Shown here piece by piece: positions 9,297-17,720 of a stretch of 60,685 nucleotides of DNA (within the stretch, counting starts at the first letter, position 1; the number at the start of each line of letters is the position of its first letter). Both the position numbers and the translations under genes were made by a program. The stretch lies in contig ONKU01000023.1 of the NCBI GenBank assembly GCA_900318535.1, positions 1 through 60,685 on the forward strand, in the 5' to 3' direction. This stretch comes from an uncultured Prevotellaceae bacterium (GTDB lineage: Bacteria > Bacteroidota > Bacteroidia > Bacteroidales > Muribaculaceae). The notes beneath the pieces are model-generated. The model was not told where the DNA came from. It searched no databases and saw nothing but the letters and a program-made list of their open reading frames with translations.

Positions 9297-9345
9297 GATG
9301 CGGTATGTCCTGACCCGCTGTGATGCGGATACGACATACCGCATC
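9297..9345 (-). terminator. Terminator after secG
   Basis: A 13-pair perfect stem (9297-9309 with 9333-9345) and a 23-base loop. On the minus strand it is followed by CTTTTGTT. It lies downstream of the secG stop and upstream of the M28 gene, so it separates the two minus-strand units. Confidence 0.65.
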
Positions 9346-9382
9346 CTCCTGAAAAAGTTGGTTTTAAGATGCGATAGGTGAG

Positions 9383-9784
9383 TTACTTGCCGGCTTCCTT
9401 GGCGGGAGCAGCTTCCTTGGCGGGAGCCTCTTCCTTAGCAGGAACGGTAACTGTCTGGCCCTGGCTTGCGGCGGGAGCCTGCTCGGCCTGGGTGCCGAAG
9501 TTGGGCGCCTGGGTCTCGCTGGTGGGTAACTTCTTGATTTGGGGAGCGCCTTCAACGATGCTGGGAGCGGTAACAAATGCCGAAGCAATGCTCAGCGCGC
9601 AGATGAAGATGGACAGACCCCAAGTGGCCTTCTCTACAAAATCGGTGGTCTTGCGCACGCCCATGAACTGGTTGTAGTTGTTCACATTGGCAGCAAGGCC
9701 GCCACCTTTAGATTTTTGGATAAGGATGACACCGACCAACAGAATCGATGCGATCACAATCAGAATTGCAAAAATAGTGTACAT
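9383..9784 (-). CDS. secG: Preprotein translocase subunit SecG
   Basis: A 133-residue protein. Two membrane helices flank the conserved segment ILIQKSKGGGLA (residues about 20-32); a second helix lies near 55-75. SecG is the small membrane subunit that assists SecYE/SecA export. The C-terminal tail of about 40 residues is low-complexity, rich in Pro, Ala, Lys and Glu with repeated PAKE units, which is common in Bacteroidetes SecG. It is the last gene of a minus-strand run: acyltransferase, sigma-54 activator, lptE, TPR gene, secG. It starts six bases after the TPR gene. Confidence 0.93.
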   Translation of the reverse strand: MYTIFAILIVIASILLVGVILIQKSKGGGLAANVNNYNQFMGVRKTTDFVEKATWGLSIFICALSIASAFVTAPSIVEGAPQIKKLPTSETQAPNFGTQAEQAPAASQGQTVTVPAKEEAPAKEAAPAKEAGK

Positions 9785-9790
9785 TTTTTC

Positions 9791-10555
9791 TTATTTTTTG
9801 TCGTTTAGTGTCTCATTTAGGACCAATTTGGCCAAAAACCGAATTTGGTCTGCAAAGTAAATGCTTTTTTCTGGATATTTCAAATTTATTCGCTCAATAA
9901 TTTCAAGAGCCTGTGAATATTTGTGTTGGGCGATGTACATCTTGGCCAGACTTTCGCTGAGCATCGAGTCATCGGTTTGGGTAGGATTGTCGATTTCCTG
10001 GTCGGCGATTTCGGCCTTTTCGCGTTCGCCCACGGGAGCCGTGATGGGCACCTGTGCCGCCTGTTCACCCAGATGCATCTGTTCGGCGATGAACTGGTTA
10101 ATGAGCTCGTCCTGGTCGTCACTGCCAGTAAGCTGTACGCCACCTTCCTGCTTTTCTTGAGCCGCCAACACGTCGGCATAGTCGGGCTGCGGGTTGAAGA
10201 TGGCCCGGTCGATGGCCTCGACCTCAGCGGGGCTGGTCTTGCCGTAATTGTCCAGGAAGCGGTCGATGGTGGTGACCGTGTCGGGCGTCTCGGGCAGAGC
10301 CTCAGGGGGATAGAAGTCTGTCAACAGGCCTGCGTCCTCGCCCAGCATGAGTGCCAGTGCGCGGCGGTCGGGGAAGGCGATGGCCAGTCGTGCCAGCACG
10401 TCCTCGTTGCCCTTCACGCCGTTGTGCTTGAGGAACAGCAACTGGGGCAATACGCTGTAGGGAGCGTCTTGCTCGGCACGCTCCAGCCATTGCCTGGTAA
10501 CCTCGCTACCGTCGTTGGCGGCGAGTCGCTTGATGTCCTCAATCCAGTTTGTCAT
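9791..10555 (-). CDS. TPR-containing protein of the lptE-secG cluster
   Basis: A 254-residue soluble protein with no signal peptide. The C-terminal part (about 195-250) fits a tetratricopeptide repeat: LSESLAKMYIAQHKYSQAL followed by ALEIIERINLKYPEKS. The middle is acidic and probably flexible. Genes of this type sit between lptE and secG in many Bacteroidales, so an envelope-related or export-related job is plausible, but no function is established. It is followed directly by secG. Confidence 0.75.
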   Translation of the reverse strand: MTNWIEDIKRLAANDGSEVTRQWLERAEQDAPYSVLPQLLFLKHNGVKGNEDVLARLAIAFPDRRALALMLGEDAGLLTDFYPPEALPETPDTVTTIDRFLDNYGKTSPAEVEAIDRAIFNPQPDYADVLAAQEKQEGGVQLTGSDDQDELINQFIAEQMHLGEQAAQVPITAPVGEREKAEIADQEIDNPTQTDDSMLSESLAKMYIAQHKYSQALEIIERINLKYPEKSIYFADQIRFLAKLVLNETLNDKK

Positions 10556-10581
10556 GTAATCTAATGGTCCTTACTTTGTGG

Positions 10582-10606
10582 GAGACGCAAGATTTTGCGT
10601 CTCTAC
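10582..10606. repeat. Copy 2 of the GAGACGCAA..TTGCGTCTC palindrome
   Basis: Stem GAGACGCAA/TTGCGTCTC (10582-10590 with 10595-10603) followed by TAC, nearly identical to the core of the 8218-8253 palindrome. It lies in the 78-base gap between lptE and the TPR gene, inside a presumed operon. It may modulate read-through or protect mRNA ends. Confidence 0.65.
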
Positions 10607-10633
10607 ATTTTCCACTTCAAATACTGTGCCAAT

Positions 10634-11149
10634 TTACCAGTCGCCCAGCGTCGCGTTGAAGATGAGGTCGCTCAGGTCCTTGCAGATCTGGTTGCACAAC
10701 TCATCCTGCACGTCCACCAGCAGTTCGCTGCTGGAGAAGTCGCGGTAGGCGCTGAAGGACAGGTCCTTGCTCAAACTCTGGTTCTTGTTGTTGATGTACT
10801 TGATCTTGACAGTGATGGTCAGGCGCGTCTGGCTGGCATAGGCGTCCTCGCCCACGGCCTGCGGCGAGAGCTGGTATTTGGTGATCTCGCCCTCCATGCG
10901 CAGGTCGGCATTGTTGCCGTCGATGACGCGCAGGCGCGTCTGCTGGGCAATCATGTCGGTCATGCGGTTCTCGAACATCGACTGCAACGGCGGATAGACC
11001 AGCGCGGCGCGTATGGGGAACTCGCCGAAGGAAATGGTCTTATAGACGTTATAGTCGATGGACGCGCCGTTGAGCGTGTATCGCGGGATGCACGCCTGCC
11101 AGGCGGTTGCCGCGATGGCCAGTGTCAGTATGATAAGGATGCGTTTCAC
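10634..11149 (-). CDS. lptE: LptE family LPS-assembly lipoprotein
   Basis: A 171-residue lipoprotein; the signal ends at WQAC (Cys20). The motif YTLNGASIDY...KTISFGEFPIRA is typical of Bacteroidetes LptE-like proteins, as is the later TRLTITVKIKYINN strand pair. LptE plugs and assists the LptD outer-membrane channel that places lipopolysaccharide on the cell surface. The start codon is GTG and overlaps the stop of the sigma-54 activator by four bases (GTGA), which indicates translational coupling. Bacteroidetes LptE is divergent from the E. coli protein, so the name rests on family features. Confidence 0.85.
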   Translation of the reverse strand: MKRILIILTLAIAATAWQACIPRYTLNGASIDYNVYKTISFGEFPIRAALVYPPLQSMFENRMTDMIAQQTRLRVIDGNNADLRMEGEITKYQLSPQAVGEDAYASQTRLTITVKIKYINNKNQSLSKDLSFSAYRDFSSSELLVDVQDELCNQICKDLSDLIFNATLGDW

Positions 11150-12408
11150 TGCCGTTCCAGATTGTATTGCTTGATTTTGCGGTACAGGGTGCGCTCCGAG
11201 ATGTTCAGCTCCTGGGCGGTGAGTTTGCGGCGGCCGTTGTTGCGGCGCAGGGCCGTCTCGATGGTCTCGCGCTCGGTCTCGTCCAGGGTCTTTACCGTCT
11301 CGCCCTCAACGTCCATAGCTGCCACTTCGTCCACGCGGCCCAGGTCTTGCGGCTCGTGCTGCATGTTGTGGTAGGGCGATGCCATGTTCATGTCGTTGCC
11401 CGTGTTGCCCAGCTCCAGCAGCGGGTTGGACTCGCGCTTGAGCTCATGGACCGACGAGGACACGTGCGATGTGGGTCCCACGCCGTCCATGCGCTTCTTC
11501 AGGGCTTCGATTTCGTTGCGCATCGAAAGGATGAGGGTGAACAGCTGCTCGCGCTCGGCATTGTAGTCAAAGTTGGGCTGTGACTGCACCGTGAGCGCCG
11601 TTTCGCGGTTGGTGGGCATGTACTGGCGCAGGGTGGCGGCATCCACCGTGTTGCCGCTCTCGAACAGGGCCACCTGCTCGATGACGCTCTTCAACTGGCG
11701 CACGTTGCCGGGCCAGTGGTAGGCCTTGAGCAGGCGCTGGGCGTCGTCGGTGAGAGTGACCTCGCTGGTGCGGTTCTCGTTGATGAAGTTGCGCAGGAAC
11801 AGCCTGGACAGCAGCACGATGTCGTCGCCGCGCTCGCGCAGGGGCGGCACGTTGATCTGCACCGTCGAGAGGCGGTAGTACAGGTCCTCACGGAACTTGC
11901 CGTCCTTGACGGCCTGCATCATGTCCTTGTTGGTGGCGGCCACGACGCGGATGTTGGTCTTGCGCACGGTGCTGTCGCCCACGCGCAGGTATTCACCGTT
12001 CTCGAGCACGCGCAGCAGGCGTGCCTGGGTGCTCATGGGCATCTCGGCCACCTCATCCAGGAAGATGACGCCGCCGTCGGCCTCCTCAAAGTAGCCCTTA
12101 TGGTCGGCGATGGCACCGGTGAACGAGCCCTTGACGTGACCGAACAGTTCGCTGTCGATGGTGCCCTCGGGGATGGCGCCGCAGTTCACGGCGATGTATT
12201 TCTTGTGTTTGCGAGGGCTGCTCTCGTGGATGATCTTGGGGAAAGACTCCTTACCTGATCCGCTCTCACCGATGATGAGCACGCTCAGGTCGATGGGAGC
12301 CACGAGCATGGCGCGGCGAATGGCGGCAATCAGCGCGGGCGACTCGCCCACGATGCCGAAGCGCAGCTTGATTGCGCGGATGTCGTTGTCGGTTATTTTC
12401 GTTGCCAT
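11146..12408 (-). CDS. Sigma-54-dependent transcriptional activator, NtrC family without receiver
   Basis: A 420-residue AAA+ activator. The central ATPase begins almost at the N-terminus: Walker A GESGSGKE near residue 48, the sigma-54 contact loop as GSFTGA (usually GAFTGA) near 95, and Walker B VIFLDE near 115. The C-terminal end carries a Fis-type helix-turn-helix (ALRRNNGRRKLTAQELNISE). There is no phospho-receiver or other sensory domain, so control must come from partner proteins, expression level or the linker. It overlaps both neighbours: 16 bases with the acyltransferase and four with lptE. This ties RpoN control to lipid and LPS genes. Confidence 0.9.
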   Translation of the reverse strand: MATKITDNDIRAIKLRFGIVGESPALIAAIRRAMLVAPIDLSVLIIGESGSGKESFPKIIHESSPRKHKKYIAVNCGAIPEGTIDSELFGHVKGSFTGAIADHKGYFEEADGGVIFLDEVAEMPMSTQARLLRVLENGEYLRVGDSTVRKTNIRVVAATNKDMMQAVKDGKFREDLYYRLSTVQINVPPLRERGDDIVLLSRLFLRNFINENRTSEVTLTDDAQRLLKAYHWPGNVRQLKSVIEQVALFESGNTVDAATLRQYMPTNRETALTVQSQPNFDYNAEREQLFTLILSMRNEIEALKKRMDGVGPTSHVSSSVHELKRESNPLLELGNTGNDMNMASPYHNMQHEPQDLGRVDEVAAMDVEGETVKTLDETERETIETALRRNNGRRKLTAQELNISERTLYRKIKQYNLERQ

Positions 12409-13289
12409 TTCTTCATTTTGTAGGTTTCACCTTTCAGGAACACGCCCAGTTCTTCAGGCGTCTTATATTGTGCATACTGCTCGGGCATGATGGGGTCATG
12501 CACGCTCACGCGGAAGTTGTAGCTCTTGCGGCGGAACATCTCGGAGGGCAACCTCAGTGTCCTCAGCTTCCAGCTGATGGCGCCCAGCACGAGCGAAATC
12601 CAGCTGTTGTGGCCGTGGATATAGATGGGGATGACGGGCACCTTGAGCTTCTGGATCAGGCGCATGATCACGGGTTGCCACTCGCGGTCCTCGACACGCA
12701 GTTTCCAGGTCAGCTTGCTCACGGCGCCGGCAGGGAAGAATCCCATGGGATGGCCAGCTTTGACGTGCTTCAACGTGTCGCTGATGCCCTGCATCGACAC
12801 GGCGCGCTTGGCGGGGTCGTCGCTGGCCAGGGCATCGACGGTGATGAAGTTGGGCATCATGCCGCCGATCTTGCTCAGCATCATGTTGACCATGAACTTG
12901 TAGTCGGGACGATGGGTGCCGATGATGTGAATCATCATCACACCGTCGACGGCTCCAAAGGGGTGGTTGGTCACCGTGATGAAGGGACCCTCGGGCAGGT
13001 TGTCGAGCACCTCACCATTGTCGTAGGTGATGGTGGCGTTCAGGTCCTTGAGCACTCCGGTGCAGAAGGGCACGCCCGGCGTGTGGCAGTTGTGGCCGTG
13101 GATCCAGTTGGCGTCATCCATGTCGAGCAGGTGGAACAACCACTTGACCAGCTTGGGCTTGCCGTCAAAGAACGGCACCATCTTGCGGATGTCGTCATAG
13201 TCGAGGATATCTGGCTTGATGGGTGCGGGCTGCTGGGGCTGGGCCTGCTCTTCTTGCGGTTTGTTTTGTTCTATTTTGTTTTCTTCCAT
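12393..13289 (-). CDS. PlsC-like 1-acyl-glycerol acyltransferase family protein
   Basis: A 298-residue protein starting at MEENKIEQ. The frame is open further upstream, but the -7 box at 13313-13320 lies inside that extension. The sequence shows VTNHPFGAVDG (near 110), a variant of the NHxxxxD acyltransferase motif, then FFPAGAVSK (near 190), in place of the usual FPEG, and VPVIPIYIHG. These fit the lysophospholipid/lipid A-type acyltransferase superfamily. An N-terminal stretch of about 25 residues is rich in Gln and Pro. It is the first gene of the unit leading to lptE and secG. The exact acceptor lipid cannot be read from sequence; an ornithine- or glycine-lipid O-acyltransferase is a possible alternative. 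Confidence 0.8.
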   Translation of the reverse strand: MEENKIEQNKPQEEQAQPQQPAPIKPDILDYDDIRKMVPFFDGKPKLVKWLFHLLDMDDANWIHGHNCHTPGVPFCTGVLKDLNATITYDNGEVLDNLPEGPFITVTNHPFGAVDGVMMIHIIGTHRPDYKFMVNMMLSKIGGMMPNFITVDALASDDPAKRAVSMQGISDTLKHVKAGHPMGFFPAGAVSKLTWKLRVEDREWQPVIMRLIQKLKVPVIPIYIHGHNSWISLVLGAISWKLRTLRLPSEMFRRKSYNFRVSVHDPIMPEQYAQYKTPEELGVFLKGETYKMKKWQRK

Positions 13290-13312
13290 GATTCTCTCAT
13301 TGATTCGGGGTG

Positions 13313-13320
13313 CAAAGGTA
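13313..13320 (-). promoter_or_regulatory. -7 box for the acyltransferase-to-secG unit
   Basis: TACCTTTG on the minus strand, 23 bases before the acyltransferase start. No clear -33 TTTG. It decides against the longer upstream frame. Confidence 0.45.
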
Positions 13321-13524
13321 CAATGTTTTTTCGGGAACTGACACACGGGGAGTGTTAAAATATGACATTTTGGCAGAAAATGAGGGGTGGGGGTCCGAGC
13401 CAGTGGCTCGGAATACGGGACAAGACGGGTGGTACAGGGCTTGGAATACGGGACGGGCGAAAAAGGGGCGAGTGGTGCGAGGTGGGGCCTTGCATCACTT
13501 GGAGGGGGTGGAGTGGGGGCGTGG

Positions 13525-14055
13525 TTACTTGTAGGGGTTGGGCTTGACGAGGTTGGTGTCAGGCTCGATTTTGGTGACGACGTGCTTGGAGTCGCCGCGC
13601 CACAGCACGGTGCCCTTGTACTCGTTGTAGGTGAGGACGACTCTGCCGCCATCCTGGGACCAGCGCATGGCGTCGCGGGCGAGGCTGTCGGTGGGGATGG
13701 AGAACTTGAAATCGCTGTGCATGGCGACGAGGGTATCTTCGACGTAGCCCTCGCTGATCATCTCGCCCTCAAAGGTCTTGAACAGGGTGCCCTCGTTGCT
13801 GACCTTCATGATCCAACCTTTCTCCTGGCTGACGCGATAGGGGTGGAAGTAGTGCTGCCACATCCACCATCCCAGGAACAGGACCATGGCAGCGATGATG
13901 AGCACGAGCGTCATCTTCACCGAGTTGCCTCGGCGTTCGATGGTCGCTTCCTTGATTTCGCGCTCTTCGCGCTCCTGGGCTGTTTCCTGGTGTACCTCTG
14001 GCTGCTCCTCGGGAGCATTGTCGTCGGTGAAATAGTCGTCAAAATTGTCGTCCAT
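13525..14055 (-). CDS. Single-pass membrane protein, unknown function
   Basis: A 176-residue protein with an acidic N-terminal half (many Glu and Asp up to residue 40), one strong transmembrane helix (about 48-66, VKMTLVLIIAAMVLFLGWW) and a C-terminal domain of about 110 residues predicted to face the periplasm. Conserved-looking segments are EKGWIMKVSNEGTLFKTFEGE and TYNEYKGTVLWRG. The pattern resembles a small conserved Bacteroidales membrane protein of unknown role. It lies downstream of the flippase-like gene in the same orientation, across 43 bases of TAG-rich heptamer repeats. Confidence 0.7.
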   Translation of the reverse strand: MDDNFDDYFTDDNAPEEQPEVHQETAQEREEREIKEATIERRGNSVKMTLVLIIAAMVLFLGWWMWQHYFHPYRVSQEKGWIMKVSNEGTLFKTFEGEMISEGYVEDTLVAMHSDFKFSIPTDSLARDAMRWSQDGGRVVLTYNEYKGTVLWRGDSKHVVTKIEPDTNLVKPNPYK

Positions 14056-14098
14056 AGTTTTTAGTTTTTAGTCCCTAGTTTCTAGTCCCTAGTTGTTG
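14056..14098. repeat. Degenerate 7-bp TAGTnnn tandem repeat
   Basis: Successive units TAGTTTT, TAGTCCC, TAGTTTC and TAGTCCC fill the gap between two genes. Because seven is not a multiple of three, the repeated CTAG places stop codons in all frames on both strands. Similar blocks occur at 20192-20246, 21129-21190, 36727-36764 and 49140-49212. Confidence 0.6.
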
Positions 14099-15151
14099 TT
14101 AGAGTTTGATTTCGTCGTTGGTGGTATCGACCTTGGTCTTGCCGCTCTCAATGCGGTTGCGGTCGATGGCCATGCTGGCAAAGGCGTAGATGCCCAGCGC
14201 GATGATGAGCACCTGCTGGAATCCCCACACGAGCATGGCGAAGGCCGATGCGCGCGGGTCGAAGTTGGAGGGGTCGAACACGCCCACACCATAGAGCGAG
14301 AGGCCGAATATGGTGGCCACGTGCCATGCGCCCAAACCGCCGTTGGTGGGAATGCCCATGCCGATGCTGCTGAGCACGAACACCACGAGCACGGCCAGCA
14401 CGCTCAAGCCGCTGGTGAAGCTGAAGGCCTGGCAGGCAAGGTACAGCTGCAGGAAGTAGCAGCCCCAAATGAGCAGCGTCAGCAACAGGAACCACCACTT
14501 GCCCTCCATGCGGGCAATGCCGGCGAAGCCTTCCCACAGGTTGCGGGCCATGAGCTGGATCTTCTTGATGAACTTGTTCTCGGTCTTCATCACCAGCAGC
14601 CAGCCGATGGCGATGAGGGCTACCGCCGTGCCGATCCAGATGCGGGCGTCGCTGGCGATGTTCATGAAGTTCTCCTTCATCTGCGGATAGGTGTCAAAGA
14701 ACTGGCCGAACGCGCCCTGTGCCAACAGGAAGGTGACCAGCGTCAGTGCCAGCACGGTAACCGTGTCGGTCAGGCGGTCGGCAACCATCGAGCCCATAAC
14801 CTGGGTGACCGAGGCCTTCTGGCGATTGGCGATGTAGCCGCAGCGCCACACCTCGCCCAGGCGGGGGAACACGAGGTTAACGAAATAGGTGCCGAAGATG
14901 CTGTTGAGCAGCGCACTGAACGACGGCTTGACGTCGATGGCCTTGAGTTGCAGGTGCCAGCGCAGTGCCCTGAAGACGTGGCTGAAGATGCTCACCACGG
15001 CCACGGGAATGAACCACCAGTAGTTGACATCAGTTTTGAGGGTGTCCATCATCGAGTTGATGTCCACGTTCTTGTATAGGAAGTACATCAGCCCCACGCC
15101 GATGACGAGGGGGATGCCGTATTTCACGAGATAAGAGACGGTTTTTTTCAC
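14099..15151 (-). CDS. Lysylphosphatidylglycerol synthase TM-region/flippase-like membrane protein
   Basis: A 350-residue polytopic protein with about eight membrane helices. The segment FRALRWHLQLKAI (near 62) and the block LVFPRLGEVWRCGYIANRQ (near 95-115) are hallmarks of the UPF0104/LPG-synthase TM family. Members without the catalytic C-terminal domain, as here, are proposed lipid flippases or transporters, or glycosyltransferase partners. No substrate can be inferred. It is probably co-transcribed with the following membrane protein gene. Confidence 0.82.
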   Translation of the reverse strand: MKKTVSYLVKYGIPLVIGVGLMYFLYKNVDINSMMDTLKTDVNYWWFIPVAVVSIFSHVFRALRWHLQLKAIDVKPSFSALLNSIFGTYFVNLVFPRLGEVWRCGYIANRQKASVTQVMGSMVADRLTDTVTVLALTLVTFLLAQGAFGQFFDTYPQMKENFMNIASDARIWIGTAVALIAIGWLLVMKTENKFIKKIQLMARNLWEGFAGIARMEGKWWFLLLTLLIWGCYFLQLYLACQAFSFTSGLSVLAVLVVFVLSSIGMGIPTNGGLGAWHVATIFGLSLYGVGVFDPSNFDPRASAFAMLVWGFQQVLIIALGIYAFASMAIDRNRIESGKTKVDTTNDEIKL

Positions 15152-15213
15152 GTTTTTTCTAGTCTAGTTACGTTAAATTGTCTCCCTTGTGCCGCAGGTT
15201 GGTGAAAAATTGT

Positions 15214-15221
15214 TACCTTTG
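15214..15221 (+). promoter_or_regulatory. -7 box for rsmA-mgtE
   Basis: TACCTTTG, 42 bases before the rsmA ATG at 15264. The frame is open upstream to 15189, but that start would lie before this box, so the internal ATG was chosen. Confidence 0.45.
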
Positions 15222-15263
15222 CAGATTAAAGGAGCGTGCAAAGTTAACAATAAAAGACCAAAC

Positions 15264-16046
15264 ATGCGGAAAGTTAGAGCAAAAAAGTCACTGGGACAGC
15301 ATTTCTTGACCGATCTGTCGATTGCCGAGCGCATCGCACACACGCTGGACGACTTCCGTCACCTGCCGGTGCTGGAGGTGGGGCCAGGCATGGGCGTATT
15401 GACCCAGTTCCTGCTTGAAATGGGCCTGGACCTGACTGTTGTGGAGCTCGACAGCGAGAGCGTGGACTACCTGGAGGTGGCCTATCCGCAGCTGCACGGC
15501 CGCATCATCGGGCAGGACTTCCTGAAGATGGACCTGCACGAGCTGTACGGCGACAAACCCTTCTGCGTGATTGGCAACTATCCTTATAACATCTCGACAC
15601 AGATTTTCTTCAAGGTGCTGGACTACCGCGACCAGGTGGCCTGCTGCAGCGGCATGTTGCAGCGCGAGGTGGCACAGCGCATCGCCGAGCCGCCGGGCAG
15701 CAAGGCCTACGGCATCCTGTCGGTACTGTTGCAGGCATGGTATGACATCGAGTACCTGTTCACTGTCGATGAGCACGTGTTCAACCCTCCGCCCAAGGTC
15801 AAGAGCGGCGTCATCCGCCTGACGCGCAACAGCGTGACCGACCTGGGCGTTGACGAGCGCATGTTCAAGCGTCTGGTCAAGCTGTCCTTCGGTCAGCGGC
15901 GCAAGATGCTGCGCAGTTCGCTCAAGTCGGTGTTCATGGCAGACCCGGCGGTGATGGAACGCGATGTGTTCCGACAACGTCCCGAGCAGTTGGGCGTGGA
16001 TGACTTCATCGCCCTGACCGAGCTTGCCACATCAATCGGGCAATAA
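15264..16046 (+). CDS. rsmA: 16S rRNA dimethyladenosine transferase
   Basis: A 260-residue enzyme that dimethylates two adjacent adenines in the 3'-terminal hairpin of 16S rRNA, using S-adenosylmethionine. The conserved entry KKSLGQHFL is at the start. The SAM-binding motif VLEVGPGMGVLTQ is near residue 33, and the catalytic NYPYNIS (motif IV, family NLPYNI) is near residue 108. The C-terminal helical domain contains VFNPPPKVKSGV. Start MRKVRAKK was chosen over an upstream in-frame codon because of the promoter box at 15214. It is followed 42 bases later by mgtE on the same strand. Confidence 0.95.
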   Translation: MRKVRAKKSLGQHFLTDLSIAERIAHTLDDFRHLPVLEVGPGMGVLTQFLLEMGLDLTVVELDSESVDYLEVAYPQLHGRIIGQDFLKMDLHELYGDKPFCVIGNYPYNISTQIFFKVLDYRDQVACCSGMLQREVAQRIAEPPGSKAYGILSVLLQAWYDIEYLFTVDEHVFNPPPKVKSGVIRLTRNSVTDLGVDERMFKRLVKLSFGQRRKMLRSSLKSVFMADPAVMERDVFRQRPEQLGVDDFIALTELATSIGQ

Positions 16047-16088
16047 GTTGGAAGTTAGGAATTGATTGACCATTGAAGACTGAAGAAA

Positions 16089-17483
16089 ATGAAAGAGTTT
16101 ACCGAAGAATATATCCATCACCTGAATGACCTCATCGACGAGAAGGCTGAGGAACAGGTGCGCGAGCAGATCAAGGACCTGCACCCCGCCGACATCGCTG
16201 AGCTGGTGGGCGACCTGAATGACCAGGAGGCCCTGTTCGTGATGCTGCTGCTCGACGACGAGACCGCCGCCGACGTGCTGATCGAGCTGGACGAGGACCA
16301 GCGCCATGACCTGATGGAGCTGATGCCCAACGAGGAAATCGCCAAGCAGGTTGAGCAGATGGATGCCGACGACGCCGTGGACGTGATCCAGGAGCTGGAC
16401 GAGGAGGACCGCGAGGACGTCATCAGCCATATCGACGACGTGGAGCAGGCCGGCGACATCGTGGACCTGCTGCAATATGACGAAGACACCGCCGGTGGTT
16501 ACATGTCCACCGAGATGATTGTCGTGAACGAGAACATGTCGATGCCCGACTGCATCAAGGCGATGCGCCAGCAGGCCGAGGATATCGATGAGATCTATGT
16601 GATCTATGTCGTTGACGACGATAACCGCCTGAAGGGCATTTTCCCCTTGAAGACGACCATTACCAACCCGTCGGCCAGCAAAATCAAGCACGTCATGGAG
16701 CCGGACCCCATCAGCGTGCGCACCGACACCAAGATCGAGGACGTTGCCCTCGACTTCGAGAAATATGACCTTGTGGCCATGCCCGTCGTGGACAGCATTG
16801 GCTGCCTGGTGGGCCGCATCACCGTGGACGACATCATTGACCGCGTGCGTGAGCAGGGCGAGGACAACTACCAGATGGCGTCAGGTATCTGGGGCGACAT
16901 CGAGACCGACGATAACGTCTTCCGTCAGGTGAGGGCCCGTTTGCCGTGGCTGCTCATCGGCTTGGTGGGCGGTATCATCAACGCCCTGATCCTGGGTGGC
17001 GGTGAAGGCGATGCCGACCTGCTGCGCATCCTGCCGGGACTGGCGCTGTTTATTCCCCTGATTGGCGGTACCGGCGGTAACGTGGGCACCCAGTCGAGCG
17101 CTATTGTCGTGCAGGGCTTGGCCAACGGCAGCCTGGACATCAAGCACGTGGGCAAGCACCTGTTCAAGGAGTTCAGCACCGCGCTCATCAACGCGCTGGT
17201 GATGGGATTGCTCATTTTCCTGTATACCCGCTTCTTCCCCGTGGACAACGACCCCACCAAGTCGAATATCGCCGCAGCGGCCGTTACCGCTTCACTGTTC
17301 CTGGTGGTCATGTTCGCTTCGCTCTTCGGCACGGTGGTGCCTTTGGTGCTGGAGCGCCTCAAGATTGATCCGGCTATTGCGACCGGCCCCTTCGTCACGG
17401 TGACCAACGATATTGTGGGCATTACGATTTACATGGCCATCAGCGGCTGGCTCATCAACCTGTTCTCGTCCATGATCGGGTAG
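16089..17483 (+). CDS. mgtE: Magnesium transporter MgtE
   Basis: A 464-residue inner-membrane Mg2+ channel/transporter. The first 130 residues form the acidic MgtE N domain with repeated LxxLHPADIAEL-like helices. Two CBS domains follow (about 135-260; MSTEMIVVNENM and MEPDPISVRTDT). Five membrane helices fill residues 285-464, with the signature GGTGGNVGTQSSAIVV near 325 and a terminal PFVTVTNDIVGI. In characterised members the cytosolic N and CBS domains close the pore when Mg2+ is abundant. It probably shares the rsmA transcript. Confidence 0.95.
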   Translation: MKEFTEEYIHHLNDLIDEKAEEQVREQIKDLHPADIAELVGDLNDQEALFVMLLLDDETAADVLIELDEDQRHDLMELMPNEEIAKQVEQMDADDAVDVIQELDEEDREDVISHIDDVEQAGDIVDLLQYDEDTAGGYMSTEMIVVNENMSMPDCIKAMRQQAEDIDEIYVIYVVDDDNRLKGIFPLKTTITNPSASKIKHVMEPDPISVRTDTKIEDVALDFEKYDLVAMPVVDSIGCLVGRITVDDIIDRVREQGEDNYQMASGIWGDIETDDNVFRQVRARLPWLLIGLVGGIINALILGGGEGDADLLRILPGLALFIPLIGGTGGNVGTQSSAIVVQGLANGSLDIKHVGKHLFKEFSTALINALVMGLLIFLYTRFFPVDNDPTKSNIAAAAVTASLFLVVMFASLFGTVVPLVLERLKIDPAIATGPFVTVTNDIVGITIYMAISGWLINLFSSMIG

Positions 17484-17564
17484 GCGTTGGCACGGCCACG
17501 CAAGAGAGCCTGATTTTTCAGTTTGCCAAAAGACTATAAATTGATGAAATCGGCAAGAAAATGA

Positions 17565-17594
17565 TTGTCGGTTCCCGAAATATTACTATCTTTG
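17565..17594 (+). promoter_or_regulatory. tRNA promoter with both elements
   Basis: TTG at 17565-17567, 19 bases, then TATCTTTG at 17587-17594. This is a full match to the Bacteroidetes -33/-7 layout. It drives the tRNA at 17637. Confidence 0.65.
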
Positions 17595-17636
17595 CAGTCG
17601 CTTTTGGCGCAAAACCATTGTCGCCAGTATAAAGCA

Positions 17637-17710
17637 GGTCCTATAGCTCAGTTGGTTAGAGCACCTGACTCATAATCAGGGAGTCCTTGGTTCAAGCCCA
17701 AGTGGGACCA
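17637..17710 (+). tRNA. tRNA with CAT anticodon (Ile2 or elongator Met)
   Basis: Full cloverleaf. The acceptor is GGTCCTA/TGGGACC with discriminator A, the anticodon stem CCTGA/TCAGG, the anticodon CAT at 17671-17673, and the T-arm CTTGG-TTCAAGC-CCAAG. There is no encoded CCA. A CAT anticodon can be elongator Met or the lysidine-modified Ile2. The acceptor shape slightly favours Ile2, but this cannot be settled by eye. Confidence 0.93.
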
Positions 17711-17720
17711 CAAGGGTAGA

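Noticed and set aside
13400-13490. Repeated GGAATACGGGAC in the gap before the membrane protein gene
   Set aside because: Only two copies and no hairpin or promoter context; probably incidental.
13290-13652. N-terminal extension of the acyltransferase frame
   Set aside because: It crosses the -7 box and lies antisense-like over the next gene; Pro/Ser/Thr-rich with no conservation signal.
16118-16489. Ser-rich minus-strand frame opposite mgtE
   Set aside because: Antisense of the acidic MgtE N domain, so GAC/GAG codons read as Ser and Leu; not a gene.
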